NCBI GenBank assembly: GCA_016714795.1
Contig: JADKCA010000001.1
Coordinates: 848,035-912,034 of the forward strand
Direction of reading: 5' to 3'
DNA from: Sphingomonadales bacterium
GTDB taxonomy: Bacteria; Pseudomonadota; Alphaproteobacteria; Sphingomonadales; Sphingomonadaceae
DNA: 64,000 bases
Shown piece by piece: positions 55,735 through 64,000 of the stretch. The notes under the pieces were generated by a model. That model saw nothing but the letters and a program-made list of their open reading frames with translations. It was not told the origin of the DNA and did no database searches. Each line of letters begins with the position of its first letter. The stretch's first letter is position 1. A program made the position numbers and the translations under genes.

Positions 55735-55739
55735 GGGTC

Positions 55740-57992
55740 TCAATCCTCCATTCGGGTCAGCAGCCGCGGTGCGGCTTCATGATCGATGTTCGGGGTTTGC
55801 GGCTGGGCCGCCAATGTGAAGGTCACCATCGCACCGCCACCGGGCCGGTCTGCGAAGCTGATCACGCCGCCATGATCTTCCACGATCCGCTTGACGATGG
55901 CGAGGCCAAGGCCGGTGCCCGCCGCGCGCGTGGTCATATAGGGTTCGACAATCTTCTCCCGCTCCGCCGGGAGGCCGATGCCGCTATCTTCCACCTGAAC
56001 CTGCTGCATACCATCTGCGGCAGATACGATGATCTGGACGGCATGGTCGCCCGGCCCGTCGCGCGCCACCTTTTGCTCAATGGCTTCCACCGCATTCTTG
56101 ATGACGTTGGTCATCGCCTGCCCCAATTGCCGCCGGTCGCACAGCAAGGGCGGCAATCCCTCCTCGCAGGTCATTGAGAAGCGGATGTCCGAATGCGCAA
56201 CTTCGTAAAGGAAAAGCGTCTGGCGGCAAATGTCCTCCAGCGAATCCTCGGCAAATTCGGGCTTTGGCATCCGCGCAAAGGCCGAGAATTCATCGACCAT
56301 GCGCCGCAAATCACCCACCTGCCGAATGATCGTGTCAGACAGTTTGAGCGCAATCGCGCTGTCTTCGTTTTCACCCCGGCCAAAGCGGCGCTTGATGCGT
56401 TCGGCAGCGAGCTGGATCGGCGTCAGCGGATTCTTGATCTCATGGGCCACACGCCGCCCGACATCGGACCATGCGGCACGGCGCTGGTCAGACAATTGCT
56501 GGGTGATGTCATCAAAGGTGATGACGTGCCCAAAACTGTCCGCCAGAATGCGCACGGCCAGCGTCCGCGTGTCTTTCTTGCGCTCGATCTGAAGGTGCCC
56601 TTCCACGTCTCGCGATGACACCATGGCGTCAAGTTCGGCTGACAGGGCGGAAAGCGGCTTGCCGGGCGCATTGTCTCCGTCAATGCCCAGAAGCGTGGCC
56701 GCCGAGGCATTGAGCATCCGCACCTGATTGCGCGCATCAATGGCGATAACGCCCGCCGACACGCCAGAAAACACCGCCTCGATCAGCGACCGCCGCCGAT
56801 CAAGCAGGGCGTTGGCCCCCACCAGTTCGCGGCGCTGCTCATCCAGCCGCGCGGTCATCTGATTGAAGGCGAGAGCGAGTTCCGCCACTTCATCGCGCGT
56901 CCCCATCGGCGGCACGCGCACGCTCAGATCGCCATCCGCAATCTTCTGCGCGGCCTGCACCAGCGCTGTCACAGGCTGGATCAGCCGGTCCGCCACCATC
57001 AACGCGAAGAAGATCGCCGCGCCGACGATCAGCAGCGCAACCAGAAACAGCGCGGCATGAAACTGGAGCTGGAGCGTGCGAGAGCGATCAACCAGACTGT
57101 TATAATCATTGAGCACCGCCGTGAAGCGCTTGGTCTGGGCAAGGGCCGCCGAATTGTCGACACGCGAAGCATAAAGAAACAGATCCTTATGCCCCGGCAC
57201 CGGCGTCACCGCCTCCATCCGGTCCCCTGTATCGCGAAAGACTGTCTGGCCTTTGGTCAAAAGCGCGCTGGCGACATCAGCCGGAACCCAATTGTCTGCC
57301 GGACGGTTATAGGGATTGACGATGGCGAGCGATTGCACACCATTTTTCGCGGAAATCCTCAGGATCGCGCCTTCGGACAATTCGCGCTGGAACACCTGAA
57401 AGCCGAAGCTGGACGCAAAGTCCGCGCTCTCGATGGGCGCGATGCCCAGATTATAGCCAATGTCGCTCGCCATCACCTCGGTCTGCTTGATGATGGTGGA
57501 CTGCTTCTCGCTATAATAATTGGTGGCGAGCGCGCTCGCATTCTCGAAAATGCCGCGCGCCTTTTGCGAATACCAAAAATCGACACCAAATTGGAACAGC
57601 AGCGACGCAAAGATGACGAGCAGCAGCACGGGAATCGCTGCCGTTGCCGAAAAAACAGAAACCAGCCTGACGTGAAGCCCGCCTTCTTCTCCCGCACCGG
57701 CCCGGATTGCGCGTTTGCGGGCAAATCGCCGGGCACCCAGCACCACCAGCGTGATGGCCGGGATCAGGTTTGCCACCAGCAACAGCGCCACCAGCGGCGG
57801 AGCCAGCAAAGGCTGGCCAATCTTGCCGCCCGCCAGAATGAAATAGCTGCCGGTGAGCGTGAGAACCAAGGTAGCCACAGCCAGCCGTTCGGCGGCGGGG
57901 CGCAAGCGGCGCAATGGCGGCCAATCCATCAAGCGGTAAAGGCGGCTGCCAGTCAGCACCTTTACCGGCAGAGGAGATTGGCTTTCACTCAA
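55740..57992 (-). CDS. ntrY: Sensor histidine kinase NtrY
   Basis: A 750-residue membrane kinase. Three or four N-terminal helices (ATLVLTLTGSYFILAGG, LLVANLIPAITLVVLG, IPVLLLVIFASLLF and, after a periplasmic sensor domain of about 200 residues, AALFLVALLIVGAAIFFAL) precede a HAMP domain and a PAS domain. The HisKA box is VAHEIKNPLTPIQLAAER and the ATPase has VEDSGIGLP and GTGLGLAIVKRI. The start is a TTG at 57992, because a stop lies upstream and the next ATG is 21 codons in. NtrY-NtrX act in nitrogen, redox or envelope control in alphaproteobacteria. Confidence 0.93.
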   Translation of the reverse strand: MSESQSPLPVKVLTGSRLYRLMDWPPLRRLRPAAERLAVATLVLTLTGSYFILAGGKIGQPLLAPPLVALLLVANLIPAITLVVLGARRFARKRAIRAGAGEEGGLHVRLVSVFSATAAIPVLLLVIFASLLFQFGVDFWYSQKARGIFENASALATNYYSEKQSTIIKQTEVMASDIGYNLGIAPIESADFASSFGFQVFQRELSEGAILRISAKNGVQSLAIVNPYNRPADNWVPADVASALLTKGQTVFRDTGDRMEAVTPVPGHKDLFLYASRVDNSAALAQTKRFTAVLNDYNSLVDRSRTLQLQFHAALFLVALLIVGAAIFFALMVADRLIQPVTALVQAAQKIADGDLSVRVPPMGTRDEVAELALAFNQMTARLDEQRRELVGANALLDRRRSLIEAVFSGVSAGVIAIDARNQVRMLNASAATLLGIDGDNAPGKPLSALSAELDAMVSSRDVEGHLQIERKKDTRTLAVRILADSFGHVITFDDITQQLSDQRRAAWSDVGRRVAHEIKNPLTPIQLAAERIKRRFGRGENEDSAIALKLSDTIIRQVGDLRRMVDEFSAFARMPKPEFAEDSLEDICRQTLFLYEVAHSDIRFSMTCEEGLPPLLCDRRQLGQAMTNVIKNAVEAIEQKVARDGPGDHAVQIIVSAADGMQQVQVEDSGIGLPAEREKIVEPYMTTRAAGTGLGLAIVKRIVEDHGGVISFADRPGGGAMVTFTLAAQPQTPNIDHEAAPRLLTRMED

Positions 57993-58092
57993 ATCAGACT
58001 CGCTATGTCATGCGTCTTTCGTGTGACACTAAGCGATGATCGTGGCGAAAGCACCACAGTTTTTCCTCAACTTGTCGCTCAATGGCAACAGT

Positions 58093-59541
58093 CTAGGCGG
58101 ATGATGGCCGCCCATGCCCGGGGTTGATGTCCAGATCCTGCAATTTCTTGCGCAGCGTGTTGCGGTTGACCCCCAGCAGGCGGGCAGCCCTGATCTGATT
58201 GCCCCGTGCAGCTTCCATCGCGGCCTTGAGCAGGGGGCGTTCAATCGTCTCCAGAACACGGTGATACAGGCCGTCGGGCGGGAGCGCACCGCCAAAGCTG
58301 GCGAAATAGTCCGCCAGATGTTGCTGCACAGCCAGTGACAGGCTGTCATCGGCATAGGTGCGGATGGCGGGCACGGAGACATCCGGACTCTGCCGCAACT
58401 GCGCGTCGATCAACTCCTCGCTGATCGTCGAATCGCGCGTCAGCACCGCAAGGCGGCGCATGAGATTTTCCAGCTCGCGCACGTTGCCCGGCCAATCATG
58501 CGCAACAAGCCGCCGCGATGCGCCTGCATCCAACTGCTTGGCAGGAAGCCCCTCTTCCACCGCCTTGGCCAGGAAATGGCGGGCCAGCAGGACAATATCC
58601 TCCCCGCGCTTGCGCAAGGGCGGCAGATCAATGGGGATGACATTCAGCCGGTAATAGAGATCCTCGCGGAAGCTGCCGGCTTCCACCAGTTCGGGCAAAT
58701 GCTTGTTGGTGGCCGCCACAATGCGGACATTGGCCTTGATCGGTCGATTTCCACCCACTGTGGTGAACTCGCCAGACTGGAGCACGCGCAACAGCCGCGT
58801 TTGTGCTTCCATCGGCATGTCGCCAATTTCATCAAGGAAAAGCGTGCCGCGCGCTGCCTGTTCAAACCGGCCCGCCACGCGCGCGGCCGCCCCTGTAAAG
58901 GCCCCGCGTTCATGGCCAAACAATTCCGCCTCGATCAGTTCGCGCGGAATCGCCGCCATGTTCACCGCAATGAACGGCCCCGCCTTGCGCGGCCCCAGCT
59001 CATGGACGGCGCGTGCAACCAATTCCTTGCCAGTGCCCGATTCGCCCAAAATCAGTACACCCAGATCATTGGGGACAACGCGGGCAATGGTCCGATAGAC
59101 TTCCTGCATGGCCGGAGAACGTCCGACCAGCGGTATCCCCCCATCATCATCGGCCTGCGCCAGCCCGACCGGCCCGCCCTTTTGTCGCATTGCCTCTGCC
59201 ACGGCGTTGCACAGTTCATCCAGATCAAACGGCTTGGGCAGATATTCGAACGCACCCTTTTCGGTCGCGCGGACAGCAGTGGAGAGCGTGTTCTGTGCCG
59301 AAATGACGATGACTGGCAGGCCGGGATAGGCGGCGATCAGCGATGGCACCAGATCAAGCCCGTCCGCATCGGGCAGCACCACGTCGGTGATCAACACATC
59401 AGGCCTGCGACGGGACAGGGCTTCGGCCTGCGAGGCCGCTGAATCCGCCGTTTCCACGGCATAGCCCGCGCGACGCAGCGCCTCGCCCACAACAGTGCGG
59501 ATGGCTTCATCATCATCGGTGACGAGGATTTTGCCGCTCAT
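58093..59541 (-). CDS. ntrC: Nitrogen regulation response regulator NtrC
   Basis: A 482-residue sigma54 activator. The receiver has ILVTDDDEAIRTV and phospho-acceptor VLITDVVLPDADG, the AAA+ domain has Walker A LGESGTGKELVA, the sigma54-contact motif GAFTGA (in GHERGAFTGAAAR), LFLDEIGDMP, and the C-terminal DNA-binding helix RAARLLGVNRNTLRKKL. It turns on nitrogen-assimilation genes when phosphorylated by NtrB. It begins one base after the ntrB stop. Confidence 0.96.
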   Translation of the reverse strand: MSGKILVTDDDEAIRTVVGEALRRAGYAVETADSAASQAEALSRRRPDVLITDVVLPDADGLDLVPSLIAAYPGLPVIVISAQNTLSTAVRATEKGAFEYLPKPFDLDELCNAVAEAMRQKGGPVGLAQADDDGGIPLVGRSPAMQEVYRTIARVVPNDLGVLILGESGTGKELVARAVHELGPRKAGPFIAVNMAAIPRELIEAELFGHERGAFTGAAARVAGRFEQAARGTLFLDEIGDMPMEAQTRLLRVLQSGEFTTVGGNRPIKANVRIVAATNKHLPELVEAGSFREDLYYRLNVIPIDLPPLRKRGEDIVLLARHFLAKAVEEGLPAKQLDAGASRRLVAHDWPGNVRELENLMRRLAVLTRDSTISEELIDAQLRQSPDVSVPAIRTYADDSLSLAVQQHLADYFASFGGALPPDGLYHRVLETIERPLLKAAMEAARGNQIRAARLLGVNRNTLRKKLQDLDINPGHGRPSSA

Positions 59542-59542
59542 C

Positions 59543-60610
59543 TCAAATATCCTCTGCCCGCTGCAACAACAGCCTGAAAACAGTGCGCGGCGGCGTGCCT
59601 TCGCGCACATATTGGATGAGCCCGCCCATATCGCGCATCAATTTGTCCGCCAGCGCAAGGCCCAGCCCCTGCCCCTTGCGCTTGCCGGAGACGAACGGAT
59701 CAAAAATCCGCTCTGCCAGTTCTGGCGGAACGCCGGGGCCATTGTCGATCACGCATAGTTCAATGGGCAAAGGCTGCCGCCCTTTGCCTTCCGCGCGCGA
59801 CACGGAGACGCCATGGCGGTAGCGCGTGGTCAGCATGATGCGGGGCGAATCCACGCCCTCCACGGCCTCGGCAGCATTCTTCAGCAGGTTGAGCACCACC
59901 TGCACCAGCGAATCGCGATGTGCGAGTACCGGCGGCAGCGAAGGATCATATTCCTCCAATATCGCCACGCCCTTGCCGAACCCCTGCCCTGCCAGATCGC
60001 GGCAATGATCGATGATGGCATAGATATTCTGCGGGCCAAGCTCGATCGGGCGATCATCGGTAAAGCCCTCCATCCGGTCGATCAGCGTTGCCACCCGGTC
60101 CACCTCCGAACGGATCAGACGCGTCATCGCCGCATCCTCGGGTGAGACCCGGCTGTCGAGCAGTTGGGCCGCCCCGCGAATGCCGGAAAGCGGGTTCTTG
60201 ATTTCGTGCGCCAGCGTCGCCGCAATCGCAACCGCGGTGCGCCCACGTTCGGGCTGATCAAGGCGTTGCCCGCGCGCCGGATCACGCGGATTGGCAATGG
60301 CGATCAATTGCCACCCGGCAAATTCGGCAAAGGGCGTCGCGTGGAAATCCGCGCGGATCGGGCCGGTACGCGGAATGAACAGATCAACATCATAAGCCGC
60401 AAAAGCGAGCCCGTCTGCATCCTCGAAGCGGGCTGGCAGTTGCAAAGCGTCGGCCAGCCGCCGCCCGGAGAGGCTGGTGGAACTCATGTTGAACAGGCTT
60501 TCCGCTGCCGCATTCGATTCGCGGATCACCTGATCCCCATCCACCAGCAGAAGCGCGACCGGCAAAGTGTTGAGCACATCAACCGGGCCGGGAATGGCGA
60601 GTGACGTCAT
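59543..60610 (-). CDS. ntrB: Nitrogen regulation sensor kinase NtrB
   Basis: A 355-residue cytosolic kinase/phosphatase partner of NtrC, controlled by PII proteins. The N-terminal PAS-like domain (VDVLNTLPVALLLVDGD) is followed by the HisKA box TLAHEIKNPLSGIRGAAQLL, then the ATPase boxes VIDNGPGVPPELAERIFDPF and GQGLGLALADKLM. ATG 60610 overlaps the dusB stop (ATGA). No transmembrane helix is seen, as expected for NtrB. Confidence 0.95.
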   Translation of the reverse strand: MTSLAIPGPVDVLNTLPVALLLVDGDQVIRESNAAAESLFNMSSTSLSGRRLADALQLPARFEDADGLAFAAYDVDLFIPRTGPIRADFHATPFAEFAGWQLIAIANPRDPARGQRLDQPERGRTAVAIAATLAHEIKNPLSGIRGAAQLLDSRVSPEDAAMTRLIRSEVDRVATLIDRMEGFTDDRPIELGPQNIYAIIDHCRDLAGQGFGKGVAILEEYDPSLPPVLAHRDSLVQVVLNLLKNAAEAVEGVDSPRIMLTTRYRHGVSVSRAEGKGRQPLPIELCVIDNGPGVPPELAERIFDPFVSGKRKGQGLGLALADKLMRDMGGLIQYVREGTPPRTVFRLLLQRAEDI

Positions 60611-61605
60611 GCCGCCGCGCGTTCGGCCCAGGGGGCATAGAAGCGCTCCAGCCGGTCCAGCACCTCGTTCGGATCGGCAATCTGGTTCACACCATTTCTG
60701 AACTCGGCGGAACCGGGCAACCCCTTGGTATACCAGCCGATATGTTTGCGCATCAGATTGACTGCGGTCTGGATGCCATAATGGTTGAGCATATCCTGAT
60801 AATGCTCTGTAATAATGCGATATTGCTGCTCCAGCGTAGGATCCTCCGGCACATCCTGCCCAGTCAGCGCTGCCATTACCTGCGCCAGCAGCCAAGGCTT
60901 GCCATACGCCCCGCGCCCGATCATCACCCCATCCGCGCCCGATTGCTCCAGCGCGGTCTGCGCATCTTCAATGCCGCAAATATCGCCATTGACGATGACA
61001 GGAATGGAAACAGCCTCCTTCACCGAGCGGACGAACGCCCAATCGGCTTGCCCCTTGTACATCTGGTTGCGGGTGCGGCCATGCACCGTAATCATCTTCG
61101 CGCCCAGATCTTCCGCAATGTGCGCCAGTTCGGGCGCGTTGAGGCTGTCATGGCACCAGCCCATGCGCATTTTGACGGTGACGGGCACAGACACCGCCTT
61201 CACCGTGGCCGCGATCAACGCTGACGCGAGTGGCACGTCCCGCATCAGCGCGGAGCCAGCGTCACCATTCACCACCTTGCGCACCGGGCAGCCCATATTG
61301 ATGTCGATGATCGCCGCACCGCGATCTTCATTCAGCTTTGCGGCCTCACCCATCTGTTCGGGCTCGCAGCCCACAAGCTGCATCGAAACCGGTTCTTCGA
61401 TTGGATCCCACGCTGCCTTTTGCACCGATTGCCGCGTTTCACGGATCGCGGCGGGGCTGGCGATCATTTCGGTCACGTTAAGGCCAGAGCCAAAGCGCCG
61501 CACCAGCCGCCGGAACGGCAGATCACTCACGCCGGTCATGGGCGCCAGAATGACGGGCGTTGCGATTCGGACGGGTCCGATCTGGATGGGGTGGATCTGG
61601 GTCAT
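60607..61605 (-). CDS. dusB: tRNA-dihydrouridine synthase DusB
   Basis: A 332-residue flavoenzyme that reduces uridines in tRNA to dihydrouridine. LAPMTGVSDLPFRRLVRRFG, the catalytic cysteine in DINMGCPVRKVV, HGRTRNQMYKGQADW and NGDICGIEDA are the family landmarks. ATG 61605 begins MTQIHPIQIGPVRIATPVILAP; the open frame upstream overlaps ispDF. It is first in the dusB-ntrBC unit, as in E. coli dusB-fis and in alphaproteobacterial ntr loci. Confidence 0.94.
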   Translation of the reverse strand: MTQIHPIQIGPVRIATPVILAPMTGVSDLPFRRLVRRFGSGLNVTEMIASPAAIRETRQSVQKAAWDPIEEPVSMQLVGCEPEQMGEAAKLNEDRGAAIIDINMGCPVRKVVNGDAGSALMRDVPLASALIAATVKAVSVPVTVKMRMGWCHDSLNAPELAHIAEDLGAKMITVHGRTRNQMYKGQADWAFVRSVKEAVSIPVIVNGDICGIEDAQTALEQSGADGVMIGRGAYGKPWLLAQVMAALTGQDVPEDPTLEQQYRIITEHYQDMLNHYGIQTAVNLMRKHIGWYTKGLPGSAEFRNGVNQIADPNEVLDRLERFYAPWAERAAA

Positions 61606-61687
61606 GCCGGGAATGCCTAAAAATTGGGCAGTCCATAGGGCCAACGCCGCTGGCGCGCAAGCAAGGAAGCGCCTATGCGCACCGCGC

Positions 61688-62830
61688 ATGAGCATCGCTG
61701 CCATCATTGTCGCCGCCGGCAAGGGCGAACGCGCGGGGACGAACCGTCCCAAGCAGTTCGAACGCGTCGCCGGAAAGGCGGTCGTCGCACACGCATGGGA
61801 ACGGCTCTCGCGCCATCCCCGTATCGATCGCGTGATTGTGGTGATTGGTGACGGGCAAGAGGCGCTTCTCGCCGAAGCGCTGAGCGGAGCCCCTTATGAA
61901 TATGTGATCGGCGGCGCGGAACGCCAGGATTCGGTCCGGCGCGGGCTGGAGGTGCTGGCAGGAGCGGACAAGGTTCTGATCCACGATGCAGCACGCCCGT
62001 TCCTGCCCGCAGCCGTCATTGACCGGCTGATCGACGCACTTGATGCGCACAGCGGTGCCGTGCCCGTGCTGCCGGTGGTGGATACGCTGGCGGCCAAGGG
62101 CGATGTGCTGGGCGATGTGACCGACAGGGCGGCGCTCGTCCACGTCCAGACTCCGCAGGCGTTCCGCCATGACGTCATTCTGTCCGCACATCTCGACTGG
62201 CTCGGCCCGCCCGCTACCGATGACGCTCAGATGGCTCGTGCCGCCGGGCATGGCGTGGCGTTGATCGAGGGCGATCCGGCGCTGTTCAAACTCACTTACA
62301 AGGCCGATTTCGAACGCGCGGAGGCAATGATGGCGCAGCATTGGCAGACACGCACAGGCCTGGGCTTTGACGTGCACCGGCTGGAGATCGGCGAAGAGCT
62401 CTGGCTCTGCGGCGTCAAGCTGGAGCATAGCCATGGCTTGTCTGGCCATAGCGACGCCGATGTGGCGCTTCATGCTTTGGTCGACGCGCTGCTCGGAACG
62501 ATTGCGGCCGGAGACATTGGCGCGCATTTCCCGCCGTCCGATCCGCAATGGAAGGGCGCAGCCTCGTCCCGCTTCGTCGAACATGCGCGCGACCTGATCG
62601 CTGCGCGCGGCGGGATGATCGACCATGTCGACATCACCTTGATCTGCGAAGCGCCCAAGATCGGCCCGCATCGGGACAGGATGCGTGAGCGCGTCGCAGA
62701 GTTGTTGCAGCTTTCCACCAGCCAAGTTAGCATCAAGGCCACCACGACCGAGCGGTTGGGGATGACCGGGCGTGGCGAGGGAATCGCAGCGCAAGCCATC
62801 GCCACCATCAGAGTTCAGGAGATACGTTGA
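61688..62830 (+). CDS. ispDF: Bifunctional IspDF (CDP-ME synthase / MEcPP synthase)
   Basis: A 380-residue fusion of two steps of the MEP isoprenoid pathway. Residues about 1-215 are IspD (IVAAGKGERAGTNRPKQF, VLIHDAARPF, HVQTPQAF) and 220-380 IspF (GLGFDVHRLEIGEELWLCG, SHGLSGHSDADV, GAHFPPSDPQWKGA, TTTERLGMTGRGEG). IspE, the step between, is a separate gene elsewhere. The fusion is common in alphaproteobacteria. The ATG at 61688 is 82 bases from the divergent dusB start, so the shared promoter space is short. Confidence 0.96.
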   Translation: MSIAAIIVAAGKGERAGTNRPKQFERVAGKAVVAHAWERLSRHPRIDRVIVVIGDGQEALLAEALSGAPYEYVIGGAERQDSVRRGLEVLAGADKVLIHDAARPFLPAAVIDRLIDALDAHSGAVPVLPVVDTLAAKGDVLGDVTDRAALVHVQTPQAFRHDVILSAHLDWLGPPATDDAQMARAAGHGVALIEGDPALFKLTYKADFERAEAMMAQHWQTRTGLGFDVHRLEIGEELWLCGVKLEHSHGLSGHSDADVALHALVDALLGTIAAGDIGAHFPPSDPQWKGAASSRFVEHARDLIAARGGMIDHVDITLICEAPKIGPHRDRMRERVAELLQLSTSQVSIKATTTERLGMTGRGEGIAAQAIATIRVQEIR

Positions 62831-63391
62831 ATGAAAGCCCTTCCCGCACTGGCCCTCGCACTGGCGGGCGCATCACTTCCGGTTGCCGCCATGGCACAGG
62901 AGGCCAAGCCCTGCATGACCGCCGCTGAAGCACAGGGGCTCGTCACCTTCGCGCTGCCGGATCTGATCGATGCAGTCTCCAAAAGCTGCAAGCCCACGCT
63001 CTCTCCCGCGGCCTATCTGACGCGGTCCGGCACCGAACTTGTGACGCGGTATCGCACCACAGCGGAAAGCAGCTGGCCGGTTGCCAAGGCCGCCATCGTG
63101 AAGATTGCCGGGAAAGACGGCGCGATGATGGCCGCTTTGCCCGATGAAGCCACCAAGGCGCTGATCGGCGCTGGCATCAGCACTGAACTGGGCAAGAGCG
63201 TGAAGCCGCAAAGCTGCCAGATGGTCAGCGACGTGCTCGAACAACTCTCCCCGCTCCCGCCGCAGAACATGTCCAACCTGTTAGGCATCATCCTTCAGGC
63301 GGTGGGCAATTCGCAGAAGTTCAACAAGCCGGGCAGCAGTTTTTCCATTTGCCCGCGCACGCTGACGGCTGCCGCACCCGCCTCCAAATAA
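62831..63391 (+). CDS. Hypothetical secreted protein
   Basis: A 186-residue protein with a clear signal peptide (KALPALALALAGASLPVAAMA). The mature part is helical with four cysteines (KPCMTAA, KSCKPT, QSCQMV, SICPRT) that could pair in the periplasm. No domain is recognised. It begins directly after the ispDF stop codon and precedes cinA, an arrangement I recall in other sphingomonads; no role is proposed. Confidence 0.72.
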   Translation: MKALPALALALAGASLPVAAMAQEAKPCMTAAEAQGLVTFALPDLIDAVSKSCKPTLSPAAYLTRSGTELVTRYRTTAESSWPVAKAAIVKIAGKDGAMMAALPDEATKALIGAGISTELGKSVKPQSCQMVSDVLEQLSPLPPQNMSNLLGIILQAVGNSQKFNKPGSSFSICPRTLTAAAPASK

Positions 63392-63405
63392 GCATCGGAC
63401 CCTGT

Positions 63406-63915
63406 GTGACTGTTCTTCCCCCCGAACTGACGGCGGCGGCTGAAGCCGCTTTGGCCGCCAACCGCGCGCTGGGCCGCAAGATCGCCTTGTGCGAAAGCTG
63501 CACCGGCGGGCTGGTATCCGCCGCCCTCACCTCCATTCCCGGCTCTTCCGATGTGTTTGAAGTGGGTTTTGTGACCTATTCGAACGAGATCAAGCGCAAG
63601 GTTGTGGGGGTGGACCGCGACATTCTGGAGACGTTCGGGGCGGTTTCCATCGCAACTGCATGGGCGATGGCGCAGGGCGCGCTTGACCGGTCTGATGCGG
63701 ATATTGCTGTTGCCATCACCGGCATTGCCGGGCCGGATGGCGGGACGGAGAAGAAGCCCGTCGGCACAGTCGTATTTGCGCGCGCCGTTCGCGGGTCCGA
63801 TCCCGAAGACGTGATTGCCGATACCAAGCTGTTCCCGAACGAAGGGCGCGATTCGATCCGGCTTCAGGCCGCGCTTGTCGCGCTTGAACTGCTCATGCCC
63901 GGCGCAACGCCATAA
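63406..63915 (+). CDS. cinA: CinA C-terminal domain protein (nicotinamide-nucleotide amidohydrolase type)
   Basis: A 169-residue single-domain CinA/PncC protein that deamidates NMN to nicotinate mononucleotide in pyridine-nucleotide recycling. LCESCTGGLVSAALTSIPGSS holds the nucleophile serine and cysteine region, followed by FEVGFVTYSNEIK, VAITGIAGPDGG and KPVGTVVFARAV. The start is a GTG at 63406, 14 bases after the preceding gene's stop. The N-terminal MoCF-like domain of long CinA proteins is absent, as in E. coli PncC. Confidence 0.92.
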   Translation: MTVLPPELTAAAEAALAANRALGRKIALCESCTGGLVSAALTSIPGSSDVFEVGFVTYSNEIKRKVVGVDRDILETFGAVSIATAWAMAQGALDRSDADIAVAITGIAGPDGGTEKKPVGTVVFARAVRGSDPEDVIADTKLFPNEGRDSIRLQAALVALELLMPGATP

Positions 63916-64000
63916 AGAGCCTGCGCCCGCGTTTCGAACGCGTCGGTCATCTTGCGCAGCGCCTTGTCGAAATATTGGCCGGCAATCGCTTCGAAAATGC
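63864..64000 (-). CDS. COQ10/RatA-like (SRPBCC) protein, C-terminal end
   Basis: A frame open from the right edge encodes 44 residues: FEAIAGQYFDKALRKMTDAF then ETRAQALYGVAPG, and stops at 63864. This is the typical C-terminus of the COQ10-like/RatA START-fold proteins (AFE.RA..LYG), which bind ubiquinone or, in RatA, act on ribosomes. In alphaproteobacteria this gene often lies next to ispDF-cinA. It overlaps the cinA 3' end by 52 bases, tail to tail. Only the end is seen, so confidence is moderate. Confidence 0.72.
   Translation of the reverse strand, partial: IFEAIAGQYFDKALRKMTDAFETRAQALYGVAPGMSSSSATSAA

Noticed and set aside
63864..64000. Toxin-antitoxin pair based on the RatA-like fragment
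   Set aside because: Only 44 residues are seen, the context (ispDF, cinA) is that of the COQ10-type housekeeping gene, and no RatB antitoxin gene is visible.

Overview
The window looks like chromosomal core from a Sphingomonadales alphaproteobacterium. The evidence is GC-rich coding sequence, a fused ispDF, the block dusB-ntrB-ntrC-ntrY-ntrX-hfq-hflX, methionine synthase split into two genes, large TonB-dependent receptors, and palindromic repeat families that I recall as typical of sphingomonads. No phage, plasmid, transposase, CRISPR array or rRNA is visible. Two tRNAs are present, Arg(ACG) and His(GTG).

Layout. 0-7.5 kb: end of a MATE transporter, a translationally coupled JmjC/cupin-like oxygenase and GNAT-like acyltransferase pair, hemB, a RimJ-type acetyltransferase, a membrane-anchored spermidine-synthase-like protein, a gamma-carbonic anhydrase and a lipoprotein. 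7.6-16 kb: tRNA-Arg, an RhlE-type helicase, rhodanese, YqgE, tRNA-His, a leucine-dehydrogenase-type enzyme, a bactofilin next to a 2-oxoglutarate oxygenase, and an M17 aminopeptidase. 16-22 kb: a TonB-dependent receptor, pdxH, a cation-diffusion transporter and two small lipoproteins. 21.6-27.4 kb: a methionine-cycle operon consisting of an ArsR-methyltransferase regulator with a perfect operator palindrome, metF, metH homocysteine module and metH folate/B12 module. 27.5-36.2 kb: amidohydrolase, HIBADH-type reductase, threonine ammonia-lyase, bpt, radA and a large patatin. 36.2-42.9 kb: lapA-like, pyrF, trpF, trpB, trpA, accD, folC. 42.9-52.4 kb: purL, a glutathione-dependent formaldehyde operon with two VOC proteins, enoyl-CoA hydratase, a pair of short acyl-CoA dehydrogenases and mazG. 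52.4-64 kb: hflX, a double-domain hfq, ntrX/ntrY, ntrC/ntrB, dusB, ispDF, a secreted protein, cinA and the end of a COQ10/RatA-like gene.

Three things stand out. First, hfq encodes two complete Hfq/Sm domains in one 161-residue chain, and the second domain has lost several RNA-contact residues. Second, the gaps inside the met and trp operons are filled with palindromic repeats. One unit, between trpB and trpA, is a DUF559 endonuclease-like gene bounded by a perfect 35-bp inverted repeat. A gene-less relative sits between the two metH genes. These repeats supply ribosome-binding sites and, in another family, the stop codons of metF and trpA. Third, at least eight conserved genes (hemB, rhlE-like, yqgE, the TonB receptor, metF, bpt, the DUF559 gene, folC) are each interrupted by a small frameshift, often at a short homopolymer. 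This points to uncorrected indels in the assembly rather than gene loss, so the protein ends given for these genes are reconstructions.
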